The notes beneath the pieces were generated by a model that saw only the letters and a list, made by a program, of their open reading frames with translations, was not told the DNA's origin and did no database searches. This document shows, one piece after another, positions 44,383 to 53,392 of a stretch of DNA of 64,000 bases. Origin of the DNA: Bradyrhizobium sp. AZCC 2176 (GTDB lineage Bacteria > Pseudomonadota > Alphaproteobacteria > Rhizobiales > Xanthobacteraceae); the NCBI RefSeq assembly GCF_036924645.1, contig NZ_JAZHRX010000001.1, positions 3,809,501-3,873,500 on the forward strand, in the 5' to 3' direction. Within the stretch, counting starts at the first letter, position 1. Every line of letters starts with the position of its first letter. Both the position numbers and the translations under genes were made by a program.

Positions 44383-44580
44383 GGCCTTTCCGTCATTGCC
44401 GGATGTTAATGCGCCTCTCGTCCGGTGGTCACGAATTTTACGGGGATATCAATGGGTTGGAGCCGTTCTAAGACCCCCCTAAAGCCGCCTTCTTGCTTGC
44501 CTAGAGCACCCGCTTCCTTTATCCGGTGGGGCTGCCTCGCGTGCGAACGGCCCCGGCCGTGATTTGGGCTGGGCAAGCTA

Positions 44581-44629
44581 GCGCATGATCCGGAAAAGGG
44601 GAGACCGGTTTTCCGGAAAGGTCATGCTG
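44581..44629. repeat. Interspersed palindromic repeat, GCATGATCCGGAAAA family, copy 2
   Basis: Related to the element at 26385-26433: GCGCATGATCCGGAAAAGGGGAGACCGG with a right end GGTCATGC. It lies in the 279-base gap before purA, ending 33 bases before the start codon. Confidence 0.75.
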
Positions 44630-44661
44630 GGACCAATAGATTTGCAGGGAACACTTTAGAA

Positions 44662-45954
44662 ATGGCCAATGTTGTCGTCGTCGGCGCCCAATGGGGCGAC
44701 GAGGGGAAGGGCAAGATCGTCGACTGGTTGTCGGAACAGGCCGATATCGTCGTGCGCTTCCAGGGCGGCCACAATGCCGGCCATACGCTCGTCATCAATG
44801 GCGAGACCTACAAGCTGGCGCTGCTGCCGTCGGGCGTATTGCGGCCCTCGAAGCTGGCCGTGATCGGCAATGGCGTCGTCTTTGATCCGCAGGCCTTTCT
44901 CGATGAAGTTGCACGGCTGAAGGGGCAGGGCGTCGCCATCAGCCCGGACAATCTGCGAATCGCCGAAAACGTCACGCTGATCCTGCCGTTGCACCGCGAT
45001 CTCGACGCCTTGCGGGAATCCTCCAATGCGGTCACCGCGATCGGCACCACGCGTCGCGGCATCGGACCTGCCTATGAAGACAAGGTCGGCCGCCGCGCCA
45101 TCCGCCTGATGGACCTCGCTGACCTCGACACGCTGCCGCACAAGATCGACCGTCTGCTGGCGCATCACAACGCGCTGCGCCGCGGGCTCAACCTGGAGGA
45201 GATCGACGGCGGCGGCATCCTGAAGGAGCTCTCCGCGCTGGCGCCAAAACTGTTGCCCTACGCCGAGACGGTGTGGCGGCTGCTCGACATCAAGCGCCGC
45301 GAGGGCAAGCGCATCCTGTTCGAGGGCGCGCAGGGCGCGCTGCTGGATGTGGATCACGGCACCTACCCTTACGTCACCTCGTCCAATACGGTGGCGGCGC
45401 AGGCGGCGACCGGCACCGGCCTGGGCCCGGCCTCGGTCGGTTACGTGCTTGGCATCTGCAAGGCCTACACGACTCGCGTGGGGCAGGGACCGTTCCCGAC
45501 CGAGCAAGACAACGACATCGGCCGCAAGATCGGCGAACGCGGCCGCGAGTTCGGCACCAATACCGGCCGTCCACGCCGCTGCGGCTGGTTCGATGCGGTG
45601 CTGGTGCGGCAGACCGTCCGCACCTGCGGCATCACCGGGCTGGCGCTTACAAAACTCGATATTCTCGACGGCTTCGACACCATCGAGGTCTGCACCGGCT
45701 ACATGCTGGACGGCAAGGAAATCGACCATCTGCCGGCGGGCGAGGGCGCCCAGGCCCGGGTGGTTCCTGTTTATGAGACGATCGAGGGTTGGAAAGAGCC
45801 GACCGCCAATGCCCGTTCCTGGGCGGACTTGCCGGCCCAGGCCATCAAATATGTCCGCCGGGTCGAGGAACTCGTGGGTTGTCCGATTGCATTGCTTTCC
45901 ACCAGCCCCGAACGCGAGGATACTATTCTGGTACAGAACCCGTTCGAGGCTTAA
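44662..45954 (+). CDS. purA: Adenylosuccinate synthetase
   Basis: A 430-residue PurA, which joins aspartate to IMP with GTP in AMP synthesis. The GTP-binding motif GDEGKGK is at about residues 12-18. The family stretches [41 protein letters not shown], and [13 protein letters not shown] are intact. The length is typical. The start ATG at 44662 follows a ribosome-binding site after the interspersed repeat. A proline-rich membrane protein gene follows in the same direction, 50 bases after the stop. Confidence 0.97.
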   Translation: MANVVVVGAQWGDEGKGKIVDWLSEQADIVVRFQGGHNAGHTLVINGETYKLALLPSGVLRPSKLAVIGNGVVFDPQAFLDEVARLKGQGVAISPDNLRIAENVTLILPLHRDLDALRESSNAVTAIGTTRRGIGPAYEDKVGRRAIRLMDLADLDTLPHKIDRLLAHHNALRRGLNLEEIDGGGILKELSALAPKLLPYAETVWRLLDIKRREGKRILFEGAQGALLDVDHGTYPYVTSSNTVAAQAATGTGLGPASVGYVLGICKAYTTRVGQGPFPTEQDNDIGRKIGERGREFGTNTGRPRRCGWFDAVLVRQTVRTCGITGLALTKLDILDGFDTIEVCTGYMLDGKEIDHLPAGEGAQARVVPVYETIEGWKEPTANARSWADLPAQAIKYVRRVEELVGCPIALLSTSPEREDTILVQNPFEA

Positions 45955-46004
45955 CGGGATGTTACCGCCAAGGCTCCAATATCGAGCTGCAGTATTGAAG
46001 AGAA

Positions 46005-47615
46005 ATGGCTGATTATTACCCGCTGATCGCACGCGCTATCGCCGGCCTGGACCCTAATGCTCCGGGCGAGAGCCGCCGCGCGCTCTATGAGCGGGCCCGC
46101 ACTGCGCTGATCGCGCAGTTGCGCAGCGTTCAGCCGCCGCTTTCCGAATCCGAAATCACTCGCGAGCGGCTGTCGCTGGAAGAGGCCGTGCGCAAGGTCG
46201 AATCGGAAGCCGCCCAGCGCGCCCGCGAGGCCTCGCGGCCGGGCGGCGGCGCGGCAGCGCGCGGCGGCGACGCCTTCCGCCGCGCCAATGCGCGTCCGCC
46301 GGAAGCCGCATCTGCCGCTGCCGCCGGTTCTGCGTTACGTCCGCGTCCGCCGGCTCAAGGCACCGCGCGCGAGGCGCGTCCGCCGCTTGGCCAGGAAGAG
46401 CCGCGCCCGCCGCGCAATCTGCGCGCCGATGCGCCGCCGCCCGGTGCGCCGCGCCCGCAGCCGCCGCAAATTCCAATGCAGGATGCCGGGCTCCCGCCGC
46501 CGCCTCGCGGAGGCGGCCCCCGCCGCGGTCCCGATAATGGCGCGCCGCAGATGCCTCCGCCCCCGCCGGGCGTGCGCGGCTTCCGCGACATCGCCGCCGA
46601 TGCCGACGATCTCGGCCGTGCCGCGGCGCAGGCCAATCGCAACGCACGGAAGACCTACGCCAACGTGCCGTCGCCCTCGCCGGAATTCGACCGGCTCGAG
46701 CCGAGCATGGAAAACCGCGGCGCCGATCCCGAGGCGCCTTATTCGTACGACGAATCGCTGGCGGAAGCCGACCGCTATGCGCCGCCGCCGCCGCTGCGCG
46801 ATCGGCCGCGGCTCTCGCAGGATCGCGACCGCGAGCCGAAGAAGCGCGCCCGTGCCGGCACGGTGTTTCCGTTCAAGAGCGCGATTGCGGTCGGCATCGT
46901 GCTGATTCTGGTCGGCGCCGGCATCCTGTGGGGCAGGTCGGTGGTCTCGGCCGTGAGCAGCCTGTTCAAATCCTCGACCGTCGTGGAAGCGCCGAAGGAT
47001 CCGGCAGCGCCGCAGTCGCGCCCGAAAATCCCCGATCGCGTCGGCCAGCCGTCGCCGGGCGAGAACGTGGCGCCGGTGGCGCAGCGCGTCGTGCTCTATG
47101 ACGAGGACCCGTCCGATCCGAAGGGCAAGCAATATGTCGGTTCGGTGATCTGGCGTACCGAACCGATCAAGGCGAGCGGCAACCAGAAGCCTGACGTTGC
47201 CGTGCGCGCCGACATCGAGATTCCCGACCGCAAGTTCAAGATGACGATGTCATTCCGCCGCAACACCGACAGTTCGCTGCCGGCGAGCCACACCGCTGAA
47301 TTGACCTTCATCCTGCCGCAGGATTTCTCCGGCGGCGGCGTCGGCAACGTGCCGGGCATTTTGATGAAGTCCAACGAGCAGGCGCGCGGCACGCCGCTGG
47401 CAGGCCTTGCCGTGAAAGTCACCGACGGCTTCTTCCTGGTCGGCCTCTCCAACGTCGATTCCGATCGCGCCCGCAATTTGCAGCTCCTGAAGGAGCGCTC
47501 CTGGTTCGACGTGCCGCTGGTCTATGTCAACCAGCGCCGCGCCATCATCGCGATCGAAAAGGGCGGCCCCGGCGAACGCGCGTTCAACGACGCGTTCGCG
47601 CTGTGGGGGGAGTAG
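46005..47615 (+). CDS. Proline-rich single-pass membrane protein downstream of purA
   Basis: A 536-residue protein in three parts. Residues 1 to about 75 form a helical region with LDPNAPGESRRALYERARTALIAQLR. Residues about 80 to 285 are low-complexity, rich in Pro, Arg and Ala, and end in a basic RDREPKKRARAG. Then there is one transmembrane helix (AVGIVLILVGAGILWG) and a C-terminal domain of about 200 residues containing VAQRVVLYDEDP and RADIEIPDRKFKMTMSFRRN. The topology is probably a cytoplasmic N-terminus and a periplasmic C-terminal domain. Function unknown; I recognise it as a conserved gene near purA in Bradyrhizobium-like genomes. Confidence 0.82.
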   Translation: MADYYPLIARAIAGLDPNAPGESRRALYERARTALIAQLRSVQPPLSESEITRERLSLEEAVRKVESEAAQRAREASRPGGGAAARGGDAFRRANARPPEAASAAAAGSALRPRPPAQGTAREARPPLGQEEPRPPRNLRADAPPPGAPRPQPPQIPMQDAGLPPPPRGGGPRRGPDNGAPQMPPPPPGVRGFRDIAADADDLGRAAAQANRNARKTYANVPSPSPEFDRLEPSMENRGADPEAPYSYDESLAEADRYAPPPPLRDRPRLSQDRDREPKKRARAGTVFPFKSAIAVGIVLILVGAGILWGRSVVSAVSSLFKSSTVVEAPKDPAAPQSRPKIPDRVGQPSPGENVAPVAQRVVLYDEDPSDPKGKQYVGSVIWRTEPIKASGNQKPDVAVRADIEIPDRKFKMTMSFRRNTDSSLPASHTAELTFILPQDFSGGGVGNVPGILMKSNEQARGTPLAGLAVKVTDGFFLVGLSNVDSDRARNLQLLKERSWFDVPLVYVNQRRAIIAIEKGGPGERAFNDAFALWGE

Positions 47616-47704
47616 CCGCCGGAAGCGCAGTGGATGCGCTTTCAGGCTGATCTTCGTTGAGCCGGGAAATCGATCGCGGCGCGGCGTAGCGAAAGAGTCC
47701 GGCA

Positions 47705-47752
47705 GGAAAACAAAACAGCCGCAGCATTGCACATTGCCCGACTGAGGCTGTT
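47705..47752 (-). terminator. Terminator for the minus-strand small gene
   Basis: On the minus strand, AACAGCCTCAG (rc of 47742-47752) pairs with CTGCGGCTGTT (rc of 47714-47724), with one mismatch in 11, followed by TGTTTTGTTTT. The U-rich tail gives it the form of a rho-independent terminator for the gene at 47782-48048. Confidence 0.65.
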
Positions 47753-47781
47753 CAGCGTTCATCTTCGAGCGAAGCGATCTG

Positions 47782-48048
47782 TTACTCGGCGGTGGCGGCT
47801 CGTTTCCGTGCGGCATGCTCGCGGTCCATCACGGCACGGCAGCCCGGACTGACCTGCGCGCGGTGCCTGACCATGCAGGCGGTGATTCGCTGGACGTTGG
47901 GGACCTCATGGCCGCATAGCCGCATGGCGTCGCCCGTGCACATCTGCTGCGCTTCCGAGAAGGCAAGGCTCGGGCGTGCGGAAAGCGCCGTCGCCGCGAC
48001 GGCGATGGCGAAGAGAAGTGCGATTCTGCTTGTACGATGGAAAGTCAT
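47782..48048 (-). CDS. Small secreted cysteine-containing protein
   Basis: An 88-residue protein with a signal peptide (IALLFAIAVAATALSARPSLAFS). The mature part has four cysteines in MCTGDAMRLCGHEVPNVQRITACM and SPGCRAVMDRE, which suggests two disulfide bridges. It is similar in pattern to small periplasmic proteins of Bradyrhizobium; no function is known. The start at 48048 (MTFHRTSR) is preferred to a longer in-frame start at 48132. Confidence 0.75.
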   Translation of the reverse strand: MTFHRTSRIALLFAIAVAATALSARPSLAFSEAQQMCTGDAMRLCGHEVPNVQRITACMVRHRAQVSPGCRAVMDREHAARKRAATAE

Positions 48049-48751
48049 CGATGCGTTCCCCAAGGTTGCGCGCGGTGCTGGCCGCTGTTCACTGGGGGCG
48101 CTGCACGCGGTTTGCACTGCCGCACGCGTCATCCATCACCCGGGAGTCGCCCGGTGTGGTTGCTCGAATTCTGCCGATGTTCGAATCAAAAGTGCTGCGC
48201 CGTCCCGCCGAATTATGCGCTAATGCTGCGAAGCTGCAATGGCTCGCACCAACACTTCCCTCGACTGTTGCGTGCACGCCACGTCGATGAAGCGCAGATG
48301 CGCGACACTCGGTTTTGACGCTGCTCTGTTGTCAGCTCGATAGGTTCCGAAGAAGGAACAGATACGGGTCTCTGCGTCTTTCGTGCCGGGTGATGACGGT
48401 CCTGTGCGGATTGTAGCGTCGAGGCCTCCGGAAGCGGACGTTGCCGCCAGGCGCGGCTGCCCAGCCGGCCGGGCCTGGCGCAAAACTCCGTATAAATGCG
48501 GAAAACACCGGCACCGAAACAACCACCCGTTAGGGAAACTTGAGTACGATGGGCGGCTCGCACCCGCCCTATTGCTTTCGTTGGAGTGAAAAGGCTGCCG
48601 AAACCGGCCTTTCGAATGGCGCTCAAATGCTTGTTCATTCCGCTGCCGATAGATCCACGAAGACCCCGGCCATCCGCGCGATGGAGCGGCCGCTGGAAGC
48701 GTTCCGAACCGTGGGCCCGAAGGCGACGACCGGTGCGGAGGTGGGATAGCC
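48049..48751. other. 703-base region without a supported gene
   Basis: No coding region is convincing here on either strand; short open frames have the biased composition of shadow frames. It separates the small secreted-protein gene (minus) from the divergent DUF2336 gene (plus), so both promoters should lie in it. I see no strong palindrome, repeat or RNA structure. A small RNA is possible but not supported. Confidence 0.4.
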
Positions 48752-49888
48752 ATGGCTGCCGCTTCGCCGGATCTGCGCAAGGAATTGAACGGCGCCGAAG
48801 AGGATGGACCCGAGCACGATGCCCGAATTTTCGAGGAGGTGACGGACCTGTTCCTGTCCAATGTCGACCGCCTCAGTGACTCCCAGATCGCCGCGGTCGA
48901 TGGTGTCCTCGCCCACCTGATCGCGCGGGTGGACGCAACGACCGTGATCCAGCTCAGCGAGGCCCTGTCCACCATCAACCGGGCCCCGCGGCAGACGATC
49001 CGCCAGCTTGCGTTCCACGAACAGCCGAAGGTAGCCGCGCCGGTTCTGAGAAGCTCCAACTGTCTGTCGGAGGCCGACCTTCTTGAAATCGTCAAAAGCC
49101 GTAGCCAGCAGCATCTGCTGGCGATCTGCGACCGAAAGACGCTCAACGAGGCGCTGACGGACGCGCTGATGAGATTTGGCGACGTCAGCGTCTCCAACGC
49201 GCTCGCCCGGAACGCGGGGGCGCGTTTTTCCGAATGCGGCTACGCGACGCTGGTGGGGCGGGCGGAGCGTGACGAGGGGCTGGCGGAAAAGCTCGGCGTC
49301 CGCCTGGACATTCCCGGCAGCTTGCTGCGAGAGCTCATCGGCAAGGTCGCCGACGTGGTTCGCGCGCGGTTCTTGACGGCGTCGCGGCCTGTCGTTCGCG
49401 AGAAAACACAGGCCGCTGCCGCGGCGAGTGCCGCACAGAGCAGCGCGCCCCGGAAGGCGATTGACTACACCCAGGCGCAAAACGAGGTCATTGCACTCAA
49501 CCGCACGGGCAAGCTCAACGATTCGATCGTGAACCGGTTTGCGGTGAGGGGCGAATATACCCATGTGGTCGCGGCGCTCGCCCTGAAGGCGGACGTCAAG
49601 GTCGAGGCCATCGAACCCTTGCTCGAGCCCGACCGGGTCTATGGGCTGATCGTCGCGTGCAAGGCCGCCCGGCTGACCTGGTCGACGACGACGATGATCG
49701 TTCGCAACCGGCCCAATTGCCCGCCCTCCACGGACCGGGAACTCGAACAATGCGTGGCGGTGTTTGAGTCGTTGCTGCTGTCGGTCGCGCAATGGACCAT
49801 CCGGTTCGGGTCGGATCGGATTCTGGCCAAGAAGAACGAGCCTGCCGCGGCGACGACGGCGAGCAAGAAGGTGAGCCAGCCTGCCTGA
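48752..49888 (+). CDS. DUF2336 domain protein
   Basis: A 378-residue cytoplasmic protein. It matches the DUF2336 family common in alphaproteobacteria: ARIFEEVTDLFLSNVDRLSDSQIAAVDGVLAHLIARVD, RSSNCLSEADLLEIVKSRSQQHLLAICDRKTLNEALTDALMRFGDVSVSNALARN, and GARFSECGYATLVGRAERDEGLAEKLGVRLDIP. The helical repeats suggest a HEAT-like solenoid. The family function is not known to me. It has no signal peptide. Confidence 0.85.
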   Translation: MAAASPDLRKELNGAEEDGPEHDARIFEEVTDLFLSNVDRLSDSQIAAVDGVLAHLIARVDATTVIQLSEALSTINRAPRQTIRQLAFHEQPKVAAPVLRSSNCLSEADLLEIVKSRSQQHLLAICDRKTLNEALTDALMRFGDVSVSNALARNAGARFSECGYATLVGRAERDEGLAEKLGVRLDIPGSLLRELIGKVADVVRARFLTASRPVVREKTQAAAAASAAQSSAPRKAIDYTQAQNEVIALNRTGKLNDSIVNRFAVRGEYTHVVAALALKADVKVEAIEPLLEPDRVYGLIVACKAARLTWSTTTMIVRNRPNCPPSTDRELEQCVAVFESLLLSVAQWTIRFGSDRILAKKNEPAAATTASKKVSQPA

Positions 49889-50156
49889 CACCGGCTTTGC
49901 CGGCGCACGAAATCGGCGGGTACCCACCGTCATCGCCCGGGCGAGATTCAATTCGAATCTGACCACGTTCAGCTCGCCGGGGCATCATGGTTGCATCGAA
50001 GACTCTTGGCCCCTTGACTCCACGCTGACTGGATTTGAAATTGCATGCGGCCAGGGCGTTGATGAGAAGCCGTATCATGTCCGGTTAAGGAAGCGCGCAG
50101 TTGGTCCGGTAGAGGGTCTTGTTTCCTGATACATGGAGTCAACGCAGAGGGTCGCC

Positions 50157-50579
50157 ATGAAACGCTATCTGATCTTCGGAGCTATCGGCCCGTTCGTCGG
50201 CGGGTTTTTGATGCTGTTCGCGACGACGGTGGCTTCGGGCTACTGGAACGAGACCAGTTGGTCGGAGATCGCAAAATTTCTCGGCGCGTTCGTCAAGACG
50301 CTGCAATACAGCTACCTGTTCGGCATCGTGCCGGCGCTGATGATCGGCGCCATCGACGACATTCTCTATCACGTCAATCGCATTTCTCCCGTGGTGCGGA
50401 TGCTGATCCTGGCGGCCATCGGCTTTGCGGCATCCTCATTGCTCTATGGTTCGCGCGGGCCGGATACCGGCGTGATGCAGTTTTTGCTCTACGGCCTCGT
50501 CGGCATGGTGCCTGCGACGCTGTCGTCGTGGCTGGCGCACAGATATGCCGACGCGCCGCAGCCGGTGCATTCGACTTAA
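50157..50579 (+). CDS. Small integral membrane protein
   Basis: A 140-residue protein with about four transmembrane segments: YLIFGAIGPFVGGFLMLFATT, YSYLFGIVPALMIGAIDDILY, MLILAAIGFAASSLLYGS and FLLYGLVGMVPATLSSWLA. The ATG at 50157 has an AGAGGG ribosome-binding site; an ATG at 50133 is also in frame. I recognise it only as a small conserved membrane protein of Bradyrhizobium-type genomes. Confidence 0.75.
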   Translation: MKRYLIFGAIGPFVGGFLMLFATTVASGYWNETSWSEIAKFLGAFVKTLQYSYLFGIVPALMIGAIDDILYHVNRISPVVRMLILAAIGFAASSLLYGSRGPDTGVMQFLLYGLVGMVPATLSSWLAHRYADAPQPVHST

Positions 50580-50594
50580 CGTGCAGCCGTGATC

Positions 50595-50628
50595 CGTAGG
50601 GTGGGCAAAGGCGCGTCGGCGCCGTGCC
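50595..50628. repeat. Interspersed repeat, GTAGGGTGGGCAAAG family, copy 2
   Basis: A single arm, CGTAGGGTGGGCAAAGGCGC continuing to GGCGCCGTGCC, matching the left arm at 33729. It lies immediately after the membrane-protein gene and next to two further palindromes. Confidence 0.65.
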
Positions 50629-50637
50629 TGCTAGGCC

Positions 50638-50716
50638 GTCATTGCGAGCGAAGCGAAGCAATCCATTGTCACCGCATGCACCGAAGGATGGATTGCTTCG
50701 CTGCGCTCGCAATGAC
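50638..50716. repeat. Long inverted repeat with 29-base arms
   Basis: The arms begin GTCATTGCGAGCGAAGCG (50638-50666) and end GCTGCGCTCGCAATGAC (50688-50716). They pair over 29 bases with one mismatch, around a 21-base loop. This is a strong hairpin of the interspersed palindromic type seen across Bradyrhizobium-like genomes. Confidence 0.85.
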
Positions 50717-50748
50717 GCTGAACGGCCGCAGCGTACTGGATCGCCCAG

Positions 50749-50788
50749 CCGTAGGACGGGTATCGCTTCGCTCCACCCGCCCTACGGG
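50749..50788. repeat. Short inverted repeat CCGTAGG...CCTACGG
   Basis: CCGTAGGACGGGT at the left and ACCCGCCCTACGG at the right form an imperfect hairpin. It is the third palindrome in a run between 50595 and 50788, in front of the DUF4112 gene. Confidence 0.6.
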
Positions 50789-50879
50789 CCTCTCTCCCCG
50801 CGTTGAGGAACAGCCTCCGAATGCGCAGCGATATTTTGACGCAACTTGCAGCTCGCATTCGCGTTACCATGTGATGACC

Positions 50880-51431
50880 ATGTCAAACGACGATATCTAC
50901 ACGCCGCCCCGTCCGCACGCCGAGCGACCGTTTTCGCGCTCAGAGCAGCCGTTTCGTGGCCGCGCGCCGGGGCGGGGTCCTGTCATCGACCAGGAGGGAC
51001 GCGAGCTTCCCGAAGCGAACCTGCACACGCGGTTCGAGGGGTTGCGGTTCGACTTCGGCCATTCCGCCGCCAATCCGTTCGGCGATCTGACGCGCGAGCA
51101 GCGGCTGGCGCGGCTCGACGCCATCGCCAAACTGCTGGATGTCGCCTTCATCGTACCCGGCACCAAATTCCGCTACGGCATCGACGGGCTGATCGGGCTG
51201 ATCCCCGTGGTCGGCGACATCATCACGACGGCGATTGCGCTGTGGGTGGTGCGTGAGGCGCGCGCGCTCGGGGCGCCCTGGCACATCACGGCGCGGATGC
51301 TCGCCAATGTCGCGGTTGACGGCGTGGTCGGCCTGGTGCCGGTCGCGGGCGACGCCTTCGACGTCATGTTCCGCGCCAACGTCCGCAACGTGCGCATGCT
51401 CAAGCGCTGGCTCGATAAGCAGCCGCGCTGA
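50880..51431 (+). CDS. DUF4112 domain protein
   Basis: A 183-residue protein. The DUF4112 domain is in the C-terminal two thirds: RLDAIAKLLDVAFIVPGTKFRYGIDGLIGLIPVVGDIITTAIALWVVREARALG and VDGVVGLVPVAGDAFDVMFRANVRNVRMLKRWLD. The repeated G-x-IPV-x-GD motif is characteristic. The N-terminal 50 residues are charged and probably disordered. It is probably membrane-associated through the two hydrophobic GLIPVVGD-type hairpins. Function unknown. An in-frame ATG at 50874 is also possible. Confidence 0.85.
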   Translation: MSNDDIYTPPRPHAERPFSRSEQPFRGRAPGRGPVIDQEGRELPEANLHTRFEGLRFDFGHSAANPFGDLTREQRLARLDAIAKLLDVAFIVPGTKFRYGIDGLIGLIPVVGDIITTAIALWVVREARALGAPWHITARMLANVAVDGVVGLVPVAGDAFDVMFRANVRNVRMLKRWLDKQPR

Positions 51432-51474
51432 CGCATGACGCCAGAAAAGAAAATACGACGCCGCCAAAAAAACA

Positions 51475-51499
51475 TGCCCTCGGAGATGCTCCGAGGGCA
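51475..51499 (-). terminator. Rho-independent terminator for the minus-strand small gene
   Basis: On the minus strand, TGCCCTCGGAG pairs perfectly with CTCCGAGGGCA around a 3-base loop, and the transcript runs into TGTTTTTTT. It lies 24 bases after the stop of the gene at 51523-51807. This is a textbook form. Confidence 0.9.
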
Positions 51500-51522
51500 G
51501 TCGATTTATCGATGGCGGAATG

Positions 51523-51807
51523 TCAGGCCGCGTCGGCCTTGTCTTCGGCGCTCGCGGGCGCGCGCGGACGGCGCGGCAGCGGGAAGGCTTCGCTTTCATA
51601 GAGCGAGCGGATGCCGCTCTGGTCGAAGCGGGCTTCCTCGACCTGCAGATACGCGCCATTCAGCGAGTCCGCCGGCAACTCCTCGATCGCGAAGCGAACC
51701 GCCTCGGCCGCGGTGCCAAAACGCCGATAGGCAAACCCGGCTCGCTTCTTCTTGCGGATCGCGGCGGGAAACAGCTCGGCGGCGGTGTTGTAGCTGAATG
51801 GACGCAT
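51523..51807 (-). CDS. Small conserved hypothetical protein
   Basis: A 94-residue protein starting MRPFSYNTAAELFPAAIRK. The middle, FAYRRFGTAAEAVRFAIEELP, and the end RRPRAPASAEDKADAA are typical of a small cytoplasmic helical protein. The ATG at 51807 follows GAGGT. A strong terminator follows. Function unknown; I recognise the pattern as a conserved short gene of Bradyrhizobium-like genomes. Confidence 0.75.
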   Translation of the reverse strand: MRPFSYNTAAELFPAAIRKKKRAGFAYRRFGTAAEAVRFAIEELPADSLNGAYLQVEEARFDQSGIRSLYESEAFPLPRRPRAPASAEDKADAA

Positions 51808-52039
51808 GGACGGTGACCTCAATCTTTTTAGGCTCTTGCGTGTGAGCAATGGGGATTGGATGACGGTGGGCCACCATGGCGGGCCTCGCCGTGCACGTCA
51901 TTTCAGTCCCCAATATAAGCTTCTTTGACAAAAATGCGACCCCCGAAGCAGCGGATCGGGGGTGATGATGAATCCACGCATGGCTGCGGGGAACGCAAAT
52001 TTAATTAAGTTTTTTCAGCGGCTTAGCGGCTAAAATCGC

Positions 52040-52204
52040 TCAAATCTTGCCGAGCAGCAGCAGGATCAGGAGCACGATCAAAATTACCCCGGCGAGGCCC
52101 ATGCCGGAATGGCCGTAGCCGTAGCCATAGCCCCGGAAACGGCCGGAGAAGCCGCCGAGCAGGAATATAATCAGGATAATGACGAGTATCGTCCCAAGCG
52201 ACAT
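52040..52204 (-). CDS. DUF3309-type small membrane protein (54 residues)
   Basis: A 54-residue membrane protein: MSLGTILVIILIIFLLGGFS, then GRFRGYGYGYGHSGMG, then LAGVILIVLLILLLLGKI. The two hydrophobic helices flanking a Gly/Tyr-rich hairpin match the DUF3309 family of tiny membrane proteins. The start ATG is at 52204 and the stop at 52040. The function of the family is unknown. Confidence 0.8.
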   Translation of the reverse strand: MSLGTILVIILIIFLLGGFSGRFRGYGYGYGHSGMGLAGVILIVLLILLLLGKI

Positions 52205-52329
52205 GGCGCGCTCCCCGAAGGCCTGCGGGCGTCTCCCCCAAAAACGCTCCCGCCGCCCGCATCAAAGCATATTCCGAACCGCGAGTCCTTGGTCGAACCG
52301 CCGGAAGGGATGGGGCAAATGTGCGTGCC

Positions 52330-52451
52330 GTCATTCCGGGGCGATGCGCAGCATCGAACTACGATGTGCAGTGCACATCGGAGAATCTCGAGATTCCCCG
52401 ATGTGCAATTGCGCATCTGAGGTCTGGTCCTTCGGACCATCCCGGAATGAC
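52330..52451. repeat. Interspersed repeat, GTCATTCCGGG family, copy 2
   Basis: Bounded by GTCATTCCGGG and CCCGGAATGAC like the copy at 29198. It has an extra block containing GATGTGCAGTGCACATC compared with copy 1. Internal palindromes around CTCGAG and CAATTG are conserved. Confidence 0.9.
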
Positions 52452-52461
52452 GACTACGTCG

Positions 52462-52836
52462 TCACTTCTTCGTCTCGTCGATCGGCAGCACCTTCAGCGA
52501 CGTCGCATAGGGCTCGACGCGAAGGCTGTCGCTGGCGATCAGGCCTATTCGGTGCAGCGGCGCCTGTTCGAGATCGCCGCCGGCGGATTTGCGCACCGCG
52601 TATTGCCACGCGCTCATCGAGCCCTTGGCGACCAGCATCTTGGCGACGCCGCCGGCGTTGTGGCCTTCGATCTGGGCCAGATCGCCCTCGCTGATCCCGA
52701 TCACGATCTCGTCCTTGGCGGTGATGACCTTGAACAGGGAGACCTTGTCGGCGGCAAAGGCAGGCTGGATCACAACGCTCTCCATGATGAGGGTGGCTGC
52801 GCCGACACCGAGCAGCAGACGTTTGGAAATGTGCAT
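52462..52836 (-). CDS. Small secreted protein of unknown function
   Basis: A 124-residue protein with a signal peptide (MHISKRLLLGVGAATLIMES, then VVIQPAFAAD). The mature part is VSLFKVITAKDEIVIGISEGDLAQIEGHNAGGVAKMLVAKG and SMSAWQYAVRKSAGGDLEQAPLHRIGLIASDSLRVEPYATSLKVLPI. The pattern is beta-rich; no catalytic motif is recognised. The ATG at 52836 has a GAGGAA ribosome-binding site. It lies downstream of msrB on the same strand and may be transcribed with it. Confidence 0.75.
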   Translation of the reverse strand: MHISKRLLLGVGAATLIMESVVIQPAFAADKVSLFKVITAKDEIVIGISEGDLAQIEGHNAGGVAKMLVAKGSMSAWQYAVRKSAGGDLEQAPLHRIGLIASDSLRVEPYATSLKVLPIDETKK

Positions 52837-52958
52837 TTCGAAATTTTCCTCGAATTCCGCGACGGGCAAACCGGGAAGAAACGTCCCGTCAAACAAAAAA
52901 CCCGCGCGACCAGCTCTTGGTCGCACGAGGTGAAAAACAGGTTCGAGCGTTACTGGAA

Positions 52959-53369
52959 CTATTTCGGCTGCAGCTTCAAGGCCGCCGAATTGATGCAGTA
53001 GCGCAAGCCGGTCGGGCCGGGGCCGTCGGGAAAGACGTGGCCGAGATGGCCGTTGCATTTCGAGCACAATACCTCGGTGCGGATCATGCCGTGGCTGACA
53101 TCGCGCTCCTCGTCGACATGGCTGTCCACGGCGGGCGCGGTGAAACTCGGCCAGCCGCAGCCGGAGTCGAACTTGGCATCGGATTCGAACAGCGTCTGGC
53201 CGCAGCCGGCGCAGGTATAGGTGCCCTTGCGGTGCTCGTGCTCATATTCGCCGGAGAACGGCCGCTCGGTCGCCTTCTCGCGCAGCACGGCGTACTGCAT
53301 CGGCGACAGTTCCTTGCGCCACTCGGCCTCGCTCTTGACGACCTTGCCGGATGTTTTGGTATCGGACAT
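52959..53369 (-). CDS. msrB: Peptide-methionine (R)-S-oxide reductase
   Basis: A 136-residue MsrB. The catalytic motif [13 protein letters not shown] has Cys near residue 125. Two zinc-binding CxxC pairs are CAGC (about 53-56) and CSKC (about 102-105). It reduces the R-sulfoxide of methionine. It has no signal peptide, so it is cytoplasmic, whereas the neighbouring MsrA carries one. The gene order msrA-msrB on one strand suggests co-expression against oxidative damage. Confidence 0.96.
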   Translation of the reverse strand: MSDTKTSGKVVKSEAEWRKELSPMQYAVLREKATERPFSGEYEHEHRKGTYTCAGCGQTLFESDAKFDSGCGWPSFTAPAVDSHVDEERDVSHGMIRTEVLCSKCNGHLGHVFPDGPGPTGLRYCINSAALKLQPK

Positions 53370-53392
53370 TTAGCCTCCTCAATTGGTAGCCT

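Noticed and set aside
44383..44661. A purine riboswitch before purA
   Set aside because: The gap holds an interspersed palindromic repeat; no purine-riboswitch core pattern could be recognised.
48220..49197. A 325-codon minus-strand frame spanning the 48 kb gap and the DUF2336 gene
   Set aside because: Half of it is antisense to the DUF2336 gene; the rest shows no domain or conserved pattern.
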